Below the pieces are notes generated by a model. It was not told the origin of the DNA. It did no database searches and saw only the letters and a program-made list of their open reading frames with translations. Positions 1 to 9,720 of a stretch of DNA of 64,000 nucleotides are shown here, piece by piece. Numbering within the stretch: the stretch's first letter is position 1; each line of letters starts with the position of its first letter. The translations under genes were made by a program, and so were the position numbers. The stretch is taken from NCBI RefSeq assembly GCF_028554725.1, contig NC_071670.1:24112001-24176000 (forward strand), given 5' to 3'. Source of the stretch: Zeugodacus cucurbitae (taxonomy: Eukaryota > Arthropoda > Insecta > Diptera > Tephritidae).

Positions 1-123
1 ACCGACAAATAAAAACATAAAGAATGTTTATTCATAATCATTTATTTTGTATTTTATCACATTTTATATCAAAGTTCACTTTCCTGCAAGTTAAATATCG
101 ACAAATAGAAACATAAAGAATGT

Positions 124-177
124 TTATTCATAATCATTTATTTTGTATTTTTATTCATAATCATTTATTTTGTATTT
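124..177 (+). repeat. 27-bp internal duplication of the monomer core (123-bp monomer variant)
   Basis: Bases 124-150 and 151-177 are identical 27-mers running from TTATTCATAATC to TTTTGTATTT, so this monomer is 123 bp rather than 96. The same variant recurs dozens of times through the window, for example near 340-395, 760-800, 1740-1790, 6270-6300, 11260-11290, 33660-33690, 42730-42770 and 61830-61870. It is therefore an old variant spread by array turnover rather than a set of independent slippage events. It doubles exactly the most conserved stretch of the monomer. Confidence 0.95.
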
Positions 178-1058
178 TATCACTTTTAAGATCAAAGTTC
201 GCTTTCTTGCAAGTTGTTTATCGACAAATAAAAACATAATGAATGTTTATTCATAATCATTTATTTTGTATTTTATCACATTTAATATCAAAGTTCACTA
301 TCTTGCAAGTTAAATATCGACAAATAGAAACATAAAGAATGTTTATTCATAATCATTTATTTTGTATTTTTATTCATAATTATATATATTGTATTTTATC
401 ACATTTAATATCAAAGTTCACTTTCCTGCAAGTTAAATATCGACAAATAAAAACATAAAGAATGTTTATTCATAATCATTTATTTTGTATTTTATCACAT
501 TTAATATCAAAGTTCACATTCTAGCAAGTTGAATATTGACAAATAAAAACATAAAGAACATTTATTCATAATCATTTATTTTGTATTTTATCACATGTAA
601 GATAAAAGTTCACTTTCCTGCAAGTTAAATACCGACAAATAAAAACATAAAGAATGTTTATTCATAATCATTTATTTTGTATTTTATCACATTTAATATC
701 AAAGTTCACTTTCCTGCAAGTTAAATATCGACAAATAGAAACATAAAGAATGTTTATTCATAATCATTTATTTTGTATTTTTATTCATAATCATTTATTT
801 TGTATTTTATCACATGTAAGATAAAAGTTCACTTTCCTGCAAGTTAAATACCGACAAATAAAAACATAAAGAATGTTTATTCATAATCATTTATTTTGTA
901 TTTTATCACATTTAATATCAAAGTTCACTTTCCTGCAAGTTGTTTATCGACAAATAGAAACATAAAGAATGTTTATTCATAATAATTTATTTTGTATTTT
1001 TATCAGATTTATGATCAAGTTCACATTCTTGCAAGTTGAATATTGACAAATAAAAACA

Positions 1059-3075
1059 TAAAGAACATTTATTCATAATCATTTATTTTGTATTTTATCA
1101 CATTTAAGATCAAAGTTCCTTTTCTTGCAAGTTGAATATCGACAAATAAAAGCATAAAGAATGTTTATTCATAATTATTTACTTTGTATTTTATCACATT
1201 TAAGATCAAAGTTCACTTTCGTGCAAGTTGAATATCGACAAATAAAAACATAAAGAAAATAAATTCATAATCATTTATTTTGTATTTTTATCAGATATAT
1301 GATCAAAGTTCACATTCTTGCAAGTTGAATATTGACAAATAAGAACATAAAGAATATAAATTCATAATCATTTATTTCGTATTTTATCACATTTAAGATC
1401 AAAGTTCACTTTCTTGCAAGTTGAATATTAAAAATAAAAACGTAAAGAATGTTTATTCATAATCATTTATTTTGTATTTTATCAGATTTATGATCAAGTT
1501 CACATTCTTGCAAGTTGAATATTGACAAATAAAAACATAAAGAACATTTATTCATAATCATTTATTTTGTATTTTATCACTTTTAAGATCAAAGTTCGCT
1601 TTCTTGCAAGTTGTTTATCGACAAATAAAAACATAATGAATGTTTATTCATAATCATTTATTTTGTATTTTATCACATTTAATATCAAAGTTCACTATCT
1701 TGCAAGTTAAATATCGACAAATAGAAACATAAAGAATGTTTATTCATAATCATTTATTTTGTATTTTTATTCATAATCATATATTTTGTATTTTATCACA
1801 TTTAATATCAAAGTTCACTTTCCTGCAAGTTAAATATCGACAAATAAAAACATAAAGAATGTTTATTCATAATCATTTATTTTGTATTTTATCACATTTA
1901 ATATCAAAGTTCACATTCTAGCAAGTTGAATATTGACAAATAAAAACATAAAGAACATTTATTCATAATCAGTTATTTTGTATTTTATCACATGTAAGAT
2001 AAAAGTTCACTTTCCTGCAAGTTAAATACCGACAAATAAAAACATAAAGAACATTTATTCATAATCATTTATTTTGTATTTTATCACATGTAAGATAAAA
2101 GTTCACTTTCCCGCAAGTTAAATACCGACAAATAAAAACATAAAAATGTTTATTCATAATCATTTATTTTGTATTTTATCACATTTAATATCAAAGTTCA
2201 CATTCTAGCAAGTTGAATATTGACAAATAAAAACATAAAGAACATTTATTCATAATCATTTATTTTGTATTTTATCACATGTAAGATAAAAGTTCACTTT
2301 CCTGTAATTTAAATACCGACAAATAAAAACATAAAGAATGTTTATTCATAATCATTTATTTTGTATTTTATCACATTTAATATCAAAGTTCACTTTCTTG
2401 CAAGTTGTTTATCGACAAATAGAAACATAAAGAATGTTTATTCATAATCATTTATTTTGTATTTTTATCAGATTTAAGGTCAAGTTTACATTCTTGCAAG
2501 TTGAATATTGACAAATAAAAACACAAAGAGCATTTATTCATAATCATTTATTTTGCATTTTATCACATTTAAGATCAAAGTTCACTTTCTTGCAAGTAGT
2601 TTATCGACAAATAAAAACATGAAGAATGTTTATTCATAATCATTTATTTTGTATTTTTATCAGATTTATGATCAAGTTCAATTTCTTGCAAGTTGAATAT
2701 TGACAAATAAAAACATAAAGAACATTTATTCATAATCATTTATTTTGTATTTTATCACATTTAAGATCAAAATTCACTTTCTTGCAAGTTGTTTATCGAC
2801 AACTGGAAACATAAAGAACATTTATTCATAATCATTTATTTCATATTTTATCAGATTTAAGATAAAAGTTCACTTTCGTGCAAGTTGAATATTGACAAAT
2901 AAAAACATAAAGAACATAAATTCATAATCATTTATTTCGTATTTTATCACATTTAAGATCAAAGTTCACTTTCTTGCAAGTTGTTTATCGACAAATAGAA
3001 ACATAAAGAATGTTTATTCATAATCATTTATTTTGTAAAGGGTGATTTTTTAAGAGCTTGATAACTTTTTTTAAA
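1059..3075 (+). repeat. 2,017-bp tandem duplication, copy 1
   Basis: This segment is followed directly by a second copy at 3076-5092. Anchors with the same 2,017-bp offset are AAGAACATTT (1061 and 3078) and the mariner-flanking TA (3036-3037 and 5053-5054). Rare variants such as ATAATTATTTACTTTG and AACATGAAGAATG are shared by both copies, and I saw no difference in spot checks. The right end lies 38 bp inside a mariner end, which shows that the mariner was present before the duplication. The junction at 3075/3076 has at most 1 bp of shared sequence (A). Confidence 0.93.
3038..3075 (+). mobile_element. 38-bp orphan fragment of a mariner left end
   Basis: The bases after the TA at 3036-3037 are identical to the first 38 bp of the complete element (5055-5092): AAGGGTGATTTTTTAAGAGC and onward. 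The sequence then switches abruptly to satellite (TAAAGAACATTT). There is no second end, so this is not a separate insertion. It is the breakpoint relic of the 2,017-bp tandem duplication, whose junction fell inside the mariner. Confidence 0.95.
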
Positions 3076-5052
3076 TAAAGAACATTTATTCATAATCATT
3101 TATTTTGTATTTTATCACATTTAAGATCAAAGTTCCTTTTCTTGCAAGTTGAATATCGACAAATAAAAGCATAAAGAATGTTTATTCATAATTATTTACT
3201 TTGTATTTTATCACATTTAAGATCAAAGTTCACTTTCGTGCAAGTTGAATATCGACAAATAAAAACATAAAGAAAATAAATTCATAATCATTTATTTTGT
3301 ATTTTTATCAGATATATGATCAAAGTTCACATTCTTGCAAGTTGAATATTGACAAATAAGAACATAAAGAATATAAATTCATAATCATTTATTTCGTATT
3401 TTATCACATTTAAGATCAAAGTTCACTTTCTTGCAAGTTGAATATTAAAAATAAAAACGTAAAGAATGTTTATTCATAATCATTTATTTTGTATTTTATC
3501 AGATTTATGATCAAGTTCACATTCTTGCAAGTTGAATATTGACAAATAAAAACATAAAGAACATTTATTCATAATCATTTATTTTGTATTTTATCACTTT
3601 TAAGATCAAAGTTCGCTTTCTTGCAAGTTGTTTATCGACAAATAAAAACATAATGAATGTTTATTCATAATCATTTATTTTGTATTTTATCACATTTAAT
3701 ATCAAAGTTCACTATCTTGCAAGTTAAATATCGACAAATAGAAACATAAAGAATGTTTATTCATAATCATTTATTTTGTATTTTTATTCATAATCATATA
3801 TTTTGTATTTTATCACATTTAATATCAAAGTTCACTTTCCTGCAAGTTAAATATCGACAAATAAAAACATAAAGAATGTTTATTCATAATCATTTATTTT
3901 GTATTTTATCACATTTAATATCAAAGTTCACATTCTAGCAAGTTGAATATTGACAAATAAAAACATAAAGAACATTTATTCATAATCAGTTATTTTGTAT
4001 TTTATCACATGTAAGATAAAAGTTCACTTTCCTGCAAGTTAAATACCGACAAATAAAAACATAAAGAACATTTATTCATAATCATTTATTTTGTATTTTA
4101 TCACATGTAAGATAAAAGTTCACTTTCCCGCAAGTTAAATACCGACAAATAAAAACATAAAAATGTTTATTCATAATCATTTATTTTGTATTTTATCACA
4201 TTTAATATCAAAGTTCACATTCTAGCAAGTTGAATATTGACAAATAAAAACATAAAGAACATTTATTCATAATCATTTATTTTGTATTTTATCACATGTA
4301 AGATAAAAGTTCACTTTCCTGTAATTTAAATACCGACAAATAAAAACATAAAGAATGTTTATTCATAATCATTTATTTTGTATTTTATCACATTTAATAT
4401 CAAAGTTCACTTTCTTGCAAGTTGTTTATCGACAAATAGAAACATAAAGAATGTTTATTCATAATCATTTATTTTGTATTTTTATCAGATTTAAGGTCAA
4501 GTTTACATTCTTGCAAGTTGAATATTGACAAATAAAAACACAAAGAGCATTTATTCATAATCATTTATTTTGCATTTTATCACATTTAAGATCAAAGTTC
4601 ACTTTCTTGCAAGTAGTTTATCGACAAATAAAAACATGAAGAATGTTTATTCATAATCATTTATTTTGTATTTTTATCAGATTTATGATCAAGTTCAATT
4701 TCTTGCAAGTTGAATATTGACAAATAAAAACATAAAGAACATTTATTCATAATCATTTATTTTGTATTTTATCACATTTAAGATCAAAATTCACTTTCTT
4801 GCAAGTTGTTTATCGACAACTGGAAACATAAAGAACATTTATTCATAATCATTTATTTCATATTTTATCAGATTTAAGATAAAAGTTCACTTTCGTGCAA
4901 GTTGAATATTGACAAATAAAAACATAAAGAACATAAATTCATAATCATTTATTTCGTATTTTATCACATTTAAGATCAAAGTTCACTTTCTTGCAAGTTG
5001 TTTATCGACAAATAGAAACATAAAGAATGTTTATTCATAATCATTTATTTTG

Positions 5053-5054
5053 TA
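5053..5054. repeat. TA target-site duplication, left
   Basis: TA lies immediately outside the left terminal inverted repeat, in the context TTTTG-TA-AAGGGTG. With the matching TA at 5988-5989 it gives the TA duplication usual for Tc1/mariner elements. Removing the element and one TA restores the normal satellite text TTTTGTATTTTTATCACATT. That uninterrupted sequence is present at the corresponding site around 20848-20849 and in a paralogous monomer at 9700-9701. Confidence 0.95.
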
Positions 5055-5068
5055 AAGGGTGATTTTTT
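5055..5068 (+). repeat. Mariner terminal inverted repeat, left
   Basis: AAGGGTGATTTTTT pairs with the reverse complement of 5974-5987, with one mismatch. Weaker similarity continues inward if one gap is allowed (AAGAG-C-TT against TGAG-G-TT). Terminal inverted repeats are the transposase binding and cleavage ends in this family. Confidence 0.9.
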
Positions 5069-5161
5069 AAGAGCTTGATAACTTTTTTTAAAAAAAAAAC
5101 GCATAAAATTTGCAAAATCTCATCGGTTCTTTATTTGAAACGTTAGATTGGTTCATGACAT

Positions 5162-5874
5162 TTACTTTTTGAAGATAATTTCATTTAAATGTTGACCGCG
5201 GCTGCGTCTTAGGTGGTCCATTCGGAAAGTCCAATTTTGGGCAACTTTTTCGAGCATTTCGGCCGGAATAGCCCGAATTTCTTCGGAAATGTTGTCTTCC
5301 AAAGCTGGAATAGTTGCTGGCTTATTTCTGTAGACTTTAGACTTGACGTAGCCCCACAAAAAATAGTCTAAAGGCGTTAAATCGCATGATCTTGGTGGCC
5401 AACTTACGGGTCCATTTCTTGAGATGAATTGTTCTCCGAAGTTTTCCCTCAAAATGGCCATAGAATCGCGAGCTGTGTGGCATGTAGCGCCATCTTGTTG
5501 AAACCACATGTCAACCAAGTTCAGTTCTTCCATTTTTGGCAACAAAAAGTTTGTTAGCATCGAACGATAGCGATCGCCATTCACCGTAACGTTGCGTCCA
5601 ACAGCATCTTTGAAAAAATACGGTCCAATGATTCCACCAGCGTACAAACCACACCAAACAGTGCATTTTTCGGGATGCATGGGCAGTTCTTGAACGGCTT
5701 CTGGTTGCTCTTCACCCCAAATGCGGCAATTTTGCTTATTTACGTAGCCATTCAACCAGAAATGAGCCTCATCGCTGAACAAAATTTGTCGATAAAAAAG
5801 CGGATTTTCTGCCAACTTTTCTAGGGCCCATTCACAATGATTTGCAAGCGTTGCTCGTTAGTAAGTCTATTCAT
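5162..5874 (-). pseudogene. Broken mariner transposase (DDD catalytic domain plus separated N-terminus)
   Basis: On the minus strand the original start is most likely ATG at 5872-5874. It opens MNRLTNEQRLQII, a typical insect mariner N-terminus, and then hits TAG at 5821-5823 after 17 codons. The catalytic part lies in another frame, reading WALEKLAENPLFYRQ onward to TAA at 5162-5164. The longest open stretch counted from a TTG is 217 residues (5815 to 5162), but that TTG is not a natural start. Numbering from it, acidic residues of the RNase H-like DDE/D fold are D15 (LFSDEAHF), D108 (WFQQDGATCHTA) and D150 (LTPLDYFLWG). There are 41 residues between the last two, which is the DD41D spacing of rosa-like mariners. 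The DNA-binding helix-turn-helix region is missing. The deletion joins near ...ATTGTGAA/TGGGCC and shifts the frame. No in-frame stop interrupts the catalytic domain. It is a fragment, not a working gene. Confidence 0.93.
5821..5874 (-). pseudogene. N-terminal stub of the mariner transposase
   Basis: Seventeen codons and a stop: MNRLTNEQRLQII followed by VNGP. The first 13 residues look like the genuine family N-terminus. The last four come from reading the catalytic-domain DNA in the wrong frame after the deletion. Listed because it locates the deletion junction, at roughly 5830-5836. Confidence 0.85.
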
Positions 5875-5973
5875 GATGAAATGTCAAAGCATACTGAGCA
5901 TCTTTCTCTTTGACACCATGTCTGAAATCCCACGTGATCTGTCAAATACTAATGCATGAAAATCCTAACCTCA

Positions 5974-5987
5974 AAAAAATCACCCGT
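5974..5987 (-). repeat. Mariner terminal inverted repeat, right
   Basis: Read on the minus strand this is ACGGGTGATTTTTT, matching the left end at 13 of 14 positions. It is the transposase-gene 5' end of the element. The untranslated leader between here and the ATG at 5874 is about 110 bp. Confidence 0.9.
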
Positions 5988-5989
5988 TA
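5988..5989. repeat. TA target-site duplication, right
   Basis: TA follows the right terminal repeat (CACCCGT-TA-TTTTTATCAC) and pairs with 5053-5054. The satellite resumes in the phase it had on the left side. Confidence 0.95.
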
Positions 5990-6983
5990 TTTTTATCACA
6001 TTTAAGGTCAAAGTTCACTTTCTTGCAAGTTGTGTATCGACAAATAAAAACATAAAGAACATTTATTCATAATCATTTATTTTGTATTTTATCACATGTA
6101 AGATAAAAGTTCACTTTCCTGCAAGTTAAATATCGACAAATAAAAACATAAAGAATGTTTATTCATAATCATTTATTTTGTATTTTTATCAGATTTATGA
6201 TCAAGTTCACATTCTTGCAAGTTAAATATCGACAAATAAAAACATAAAGAATGTTTATTCATAATCATTTATTTTGTATTTTTATTCATAATCATTTATT
6301 TTGTATTTTATCACATGTAAGATAAAAGTTCACTTTCCTGCAAGTTAAATACCGACAAATAAAAACATAAAGAATGTTTATTCATAATCATTTATTTTGT
6401 ATTTTATCACATTTAATATCAAAGTTCACTTTCTTGCAAGTTGTTTATCGACAAATAGAAACATAAAGAATGTTTATTCATAATCATTTATTTTGTATTT
6501 TTATCAGATTTATGATCAAGTTCACATTCTTGCAAGTTAAATATCGACAAATAAAAACATAAAGAATGTTTATTCATAATCATTTACTTTGTATTTTTAT
6601 TCATAATCATTTATTTTGTATTTTATCACATGTAAGATAAAAGTTCACTTTCCTGCAAGTTAAATACCGACAAATAAAAACATAAAGAATGTTTATTCAT
6701 AATCATTTATTTTGTATTTTATCACATTTAATATCAAAGTTCACTTTCCTGCAAGTTAAATATCGACAAATAGAAACATAAAGAATGTTTATTCATAATC
6801 ATTTATTTTGTATTTTTATTCATAATCATTTATTTTGTATTTTATCACATGTAAGATAAAAGTTCACTTTCCTGCAAGTTAAATACCGACAAATAAAAAC
6901 ATAAAGAACATTTATTCATAATCATTTATTTTGTATTTTATCACATGTAAGATAAAAGTTCACTTTCCCGCAAGTTAAATACC

Positions 6984-7079
6984 GACAAATAAAAACATAA
7001 AGAATGTTTATTCATAATCATTTATTTTGTATTTTTATTCATTATCATTTATTTTGTATTTTATCACAAGTTAAATACC
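6984..7079 (+). repeat. Length-compensated monomer: 27-bp core duplication plus 27-bp deletion
   Basis: This monomer has the 27-bp core duplication but lacks the 27 bp normally lying between TATCACA and AGTTAAATACC (the TGTAAGATAAAAG...CCTGCA stretch). GAC starts at 6984 and the next at 7080, so the length is exactly 96 again. The junction TATCACAAGTTAAATAC recurs at ~12244, ~15776, ~16406, ~17801 and ~22118. One copy, at ~22134, carries a further C-to-T change (ACCGATAAAT). Confidence 0.9.
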
Positions 7080-7776
7080 GACAAATAAAAACATAAAGAA
7101 TGTTTATTCATAATCATTTATTTTGTATTTTATCACATTTTATATCAAAGTTCACTTTCCTGCAAGTTAAATATCGACAAATAGAAACATAAAGAATGTT
7201 TATTCATAATCATTTATTTTGTATTTTTATTCATAATCATTTATTTTGTATTTTATCACATGTAAGATAAAAGTTCACTTTCCTGCAAGTTAAATACCGA
7301 CAAATAAAAACATAAAGAATGTTTATTCATAATCATTTATTTTGTATTTTATCACATTTAATATCAAAGTTCACTTTCCTGCAAGTTAAATATCGACAAA
7401 TAGAAACATAAAGAATGTTTATTCATAATCATTTATTTTGTATTTTTATTCATAATCATTTATTTTGTATTTTATCACATGTAAGATAAAAGTTCACTTT
7501 CCTGCAAGTTATATACCGACAAATAAAAACATAAAGAATGTTTATTCATAATCATTTATTTTGTATTTTATCACATTTAATATCAAAGTTCACTTTCCTG
7601 CAAGTTGTTTATCGACAAATAGAAACATAAAGAATGTTTATTCATAATCATTTATTTTGTATTTTTATCAGATTTATGATCAAGTTCACATTCTTGCAAG
7701 TTGAATATTGACAAATAAAAACATAAAGAACATTTATTCATAATCATTTATTTTGTATTTTATCACATTTAAAATC

Positions 7777-9720
7777 AAAGTTCCTTTTCTTGCAAGTTGA
7801 ATATCGACAAATAAAAGCATAAAGAATGTTTATTCATAATCATTTACTTTGTATTTTATCACATTTAAGATCAAAGTTCACTTTCGTGCAAGTTGAATAT
7901 CGACAAATAAAAACATAAAGAAAATAAATTCATAATCATTTATTTTGTATTTTTATCAGATATATGATCAAAGTTCACATTCTGGCAAGTTGAATATTGA
8001 CAAATAAAAACATAAAGAATATAAATTCATAATCATTTATTTCGTATTTTATCACATTTAAGATCAAAGTTCACTTTCTTGCAAGTTGAATATTAAAAAT
8101 AAAAACGTAAAGAATGTTTATTCATAATCATTTATTTTGTATTTTATCAGATTTATGATCAAGTTCACATTCTTGCAAGTTGAATATTGACAAATAAAAA
8201 CATAAAGAACATTTATTCATAATCATTTATTTTGTATTTTATCACTTTTAAGATCAAAGTTCGCTTTCTTGCAAGTTGTTTATCGACAAATAAAAACATA
8301 ATGAATGTTTATTCATAATCATTTATTTTGTATTTTATCACATTTAATATCAAAGTTCACTATCTTGCAAGTTAAATATCGACAAATAGAAACATAAAGA
8401 ATGTTTATTCATAATCATTTATTTTGTATTTTTATTCATAATCATATATTTTGTATTTTATCACATTTAATATCAAAGTTCACTTTCCTGCAAGTTTAAT
8501 ATCGACAAATAAAAACATAAAGAATGTTTATTCATAATCATTTATTTTGTATTTTATCACATTTAATATCAAAGTTCACATTCTAGCAAGTTGAATATTG
8601 ACAAATAAAAACATAAAGAACATTTATTCATAATCAGTTATTTTGTATTTTATCACATGTAAGATAAAAGTTCACTTTCCTGCAAGTTAAATACCGACAA
8701 ATAAAAACATAAAGAACATTTATTCATAATCATTTATTTTGTATTTTATCACATGTAAGATAAAAGTTCACTTTCCCGCAAGTTAAATACCGACAAATAA
8801 AAACATAAAAATGTTTATTCATAATCATTTATTTTGTATTTTATCACATTTAATATCAAAGTTCACATTCTAGCAAGTTGAATATTGACAAATAAAAACA
8901 TAAAGAACATTTATTCATAATCATTTATTTTGTATTTTATCACATGTAAGATAAAAGTTCACATTCCTGCAATTTAAATACCGACAAATAAAAACATAAA
9001 GAATGTTTATTCATAATCATTTATTTTGTATTTTATCACATTTAATATCAAAGTTCACTTTCTTGCAAGTTGTTTATCGACAAATAGAAACATAAAGAAT
9101 GTTTATTCATAATCATTTATTTTGTATTTTTATCAGATTTAAGATCAAGTTTACATTCTTGCAAGTTGAATATTGACAAATAAAAACACAAAGAGCATTT
9201 ATTCATAATCATTTATTTTGCATTTTATGACATTTAAGATCAAAGTTCACTTTCTTGCAAGTAGTTTATCGACAAATAAAAACATAAAGAATGTTTATTC
9301 ATAATCATTTATTTTGTATTTTTATCAGATTTATGATCAAGTTCAATTTCTTGCAAGTTGAATATTGACAAATAAAAACATAAAGAACATTTATTCATAA
9401 TCATTTTTTTGTATTTTATCACATTTAAGATCAAAATTCACTTTCTTGCAAGTTGTTTATCGACAACTGGAAACATAAAGAACATTTATTCATAATCATT
9501 TATTTCATATTTTATCAGATTTAAGATAAAAGTTCACTTTCGTGCAAGTTGAATATTGACAAATAAAAACATAAAGAACATAAATTCATAATCATTTATT
9601 TCGTATTTTATCACATTTAAGATCAAAGTTCACTTTCTTGCAAGTTGTTTATCGACAAATAGAAACATAAAGAATGTTTATTCATAATCATTTATTTTGT
9701 ATTTTTATCACATTTAAGGT
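7777..9720 (+). repeat. Higher-order repeat of about 20 monomers (representative copy)
   Basis: An ordered string of distinguishable monomers: GTTCCTTTTC/AAAAGCATAAAG; CTTTCGTGC; GAAAATAAATTC; GAATATTAAAAATAAAAACG; CACTTTTAAG...TTCGC; CATAATGAATG; CACTATCTTG; several TTAATATC and GTAAGATA types; CACAAAGAGC; CAAGTAGTTTATC; CAACTGGAAAC; GAACATAAATTC. The same order is found at about 1106-3037, 3123-5053, 18920-20870 and 22800-24740, and in shortened form at 12506-14200 and 25870-27350. This shows a multimeric unit of about 1.9 kb that was itself copied many times. Confidence 0.85.

Larger units (their letters stand above)
1..5054 (+). repeat. 96-bp satellite array, block A (left window edge to mariner)
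   Basis: Head-to-tail copies of an AT-rich monomer. Successive GACAAATA starts fall at 4, 100, 223 and 319, so the unit is 96 bp, with a 123-bp length variant. Each monomer has a conserved core (TTCATAATCATTTATTTTGT) followed by a more variable half carrying TTAAGATC/TTAATATC/GTAAGATA/TTATGATC, then TTCACTTTC, GCAAGTT and a GAC-AAATAAAAACATAAAG end. All copies face the same way. No coding frame of useful length exists. The array begins before base 1. Positions 1-~3037 match 17813-20849 closely, including the rare variants ATTATATATATTG and ATAATAATTT. The block also holds a 2,017-bp tandem duplication and 38 bp of mariner sequence at 3038-3075, listed separately. Confidence 0.97.
3076..5092 (+). 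repeat. 2,017-bp tandem duplication, copy 2
   Basis: Second copy of 1059-3075. It ends 38 bp into the full mariner, after which the element continues to 5987. This is the copy that remains attached to the rest of the transposon. About 21 monomers are duplicated as a block. Confidence 0.93.
5055..5987 (-). mobile_element. Internally deleted mariner-family transposon (DD41D type)
   Basis: A 933-bp element inserted at a TA in the satellite core. Its ends are imperfect inverted repeats (AAGGGTGATTTTTT at the left and the complement of ACGGGTGATTTTTT at the right, 13 of 14 matching), and TA is duplicated on both sides. The transposase remnant is on the minus strand, so its 5' end is at the right. 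Autonomous mariners are usually about 1.3 kb with a transposase of about 340-350 residues. Here a few hundred base pairs are missing between the start of the protein and the catalytic domain. A poly-T/poly-A stretch (5083-5099) lies just inside the left end. The long unbroken catalytic frame suggests the copy is fairly young. It cannot make an intact transposase and would need one supplied in trans to move. Confidence 0.95.

Noticed and set aside
2797..2815. CENP-B box-like text around CGACAACTGGAAACATAAAG
   Set aside because: Only the TGGAAAC part resembles the box. The variant is confined to a minority of monomers, and the essential flanking bases do not fit. The CAACTG E-box match is expected by chance.
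3038..3075. A second mariner or MITE insertion
   Set aside because: It has one end only and is identical to 5055-5092, and the flanking satellite is the duplicated 2,017-bp block, so it is a duplication relic.
1..5050. Forkhead-like TGTTTATT and AATAAA poly(A) signals in each monomer
   Set aside because: They recur simply because the monomer is AT-rich and repeated. There is no transcript, promoter or gene context to support regulatory use.
5162..5815. A complete 217-residue gene starting at 5815
   Set aside because: The start codon is TTG inside a transposase frame that continues upstream (WALEKLAENP), and the DNA-binding N-terminus is missing. It is a transposon fragment, not a host gene.
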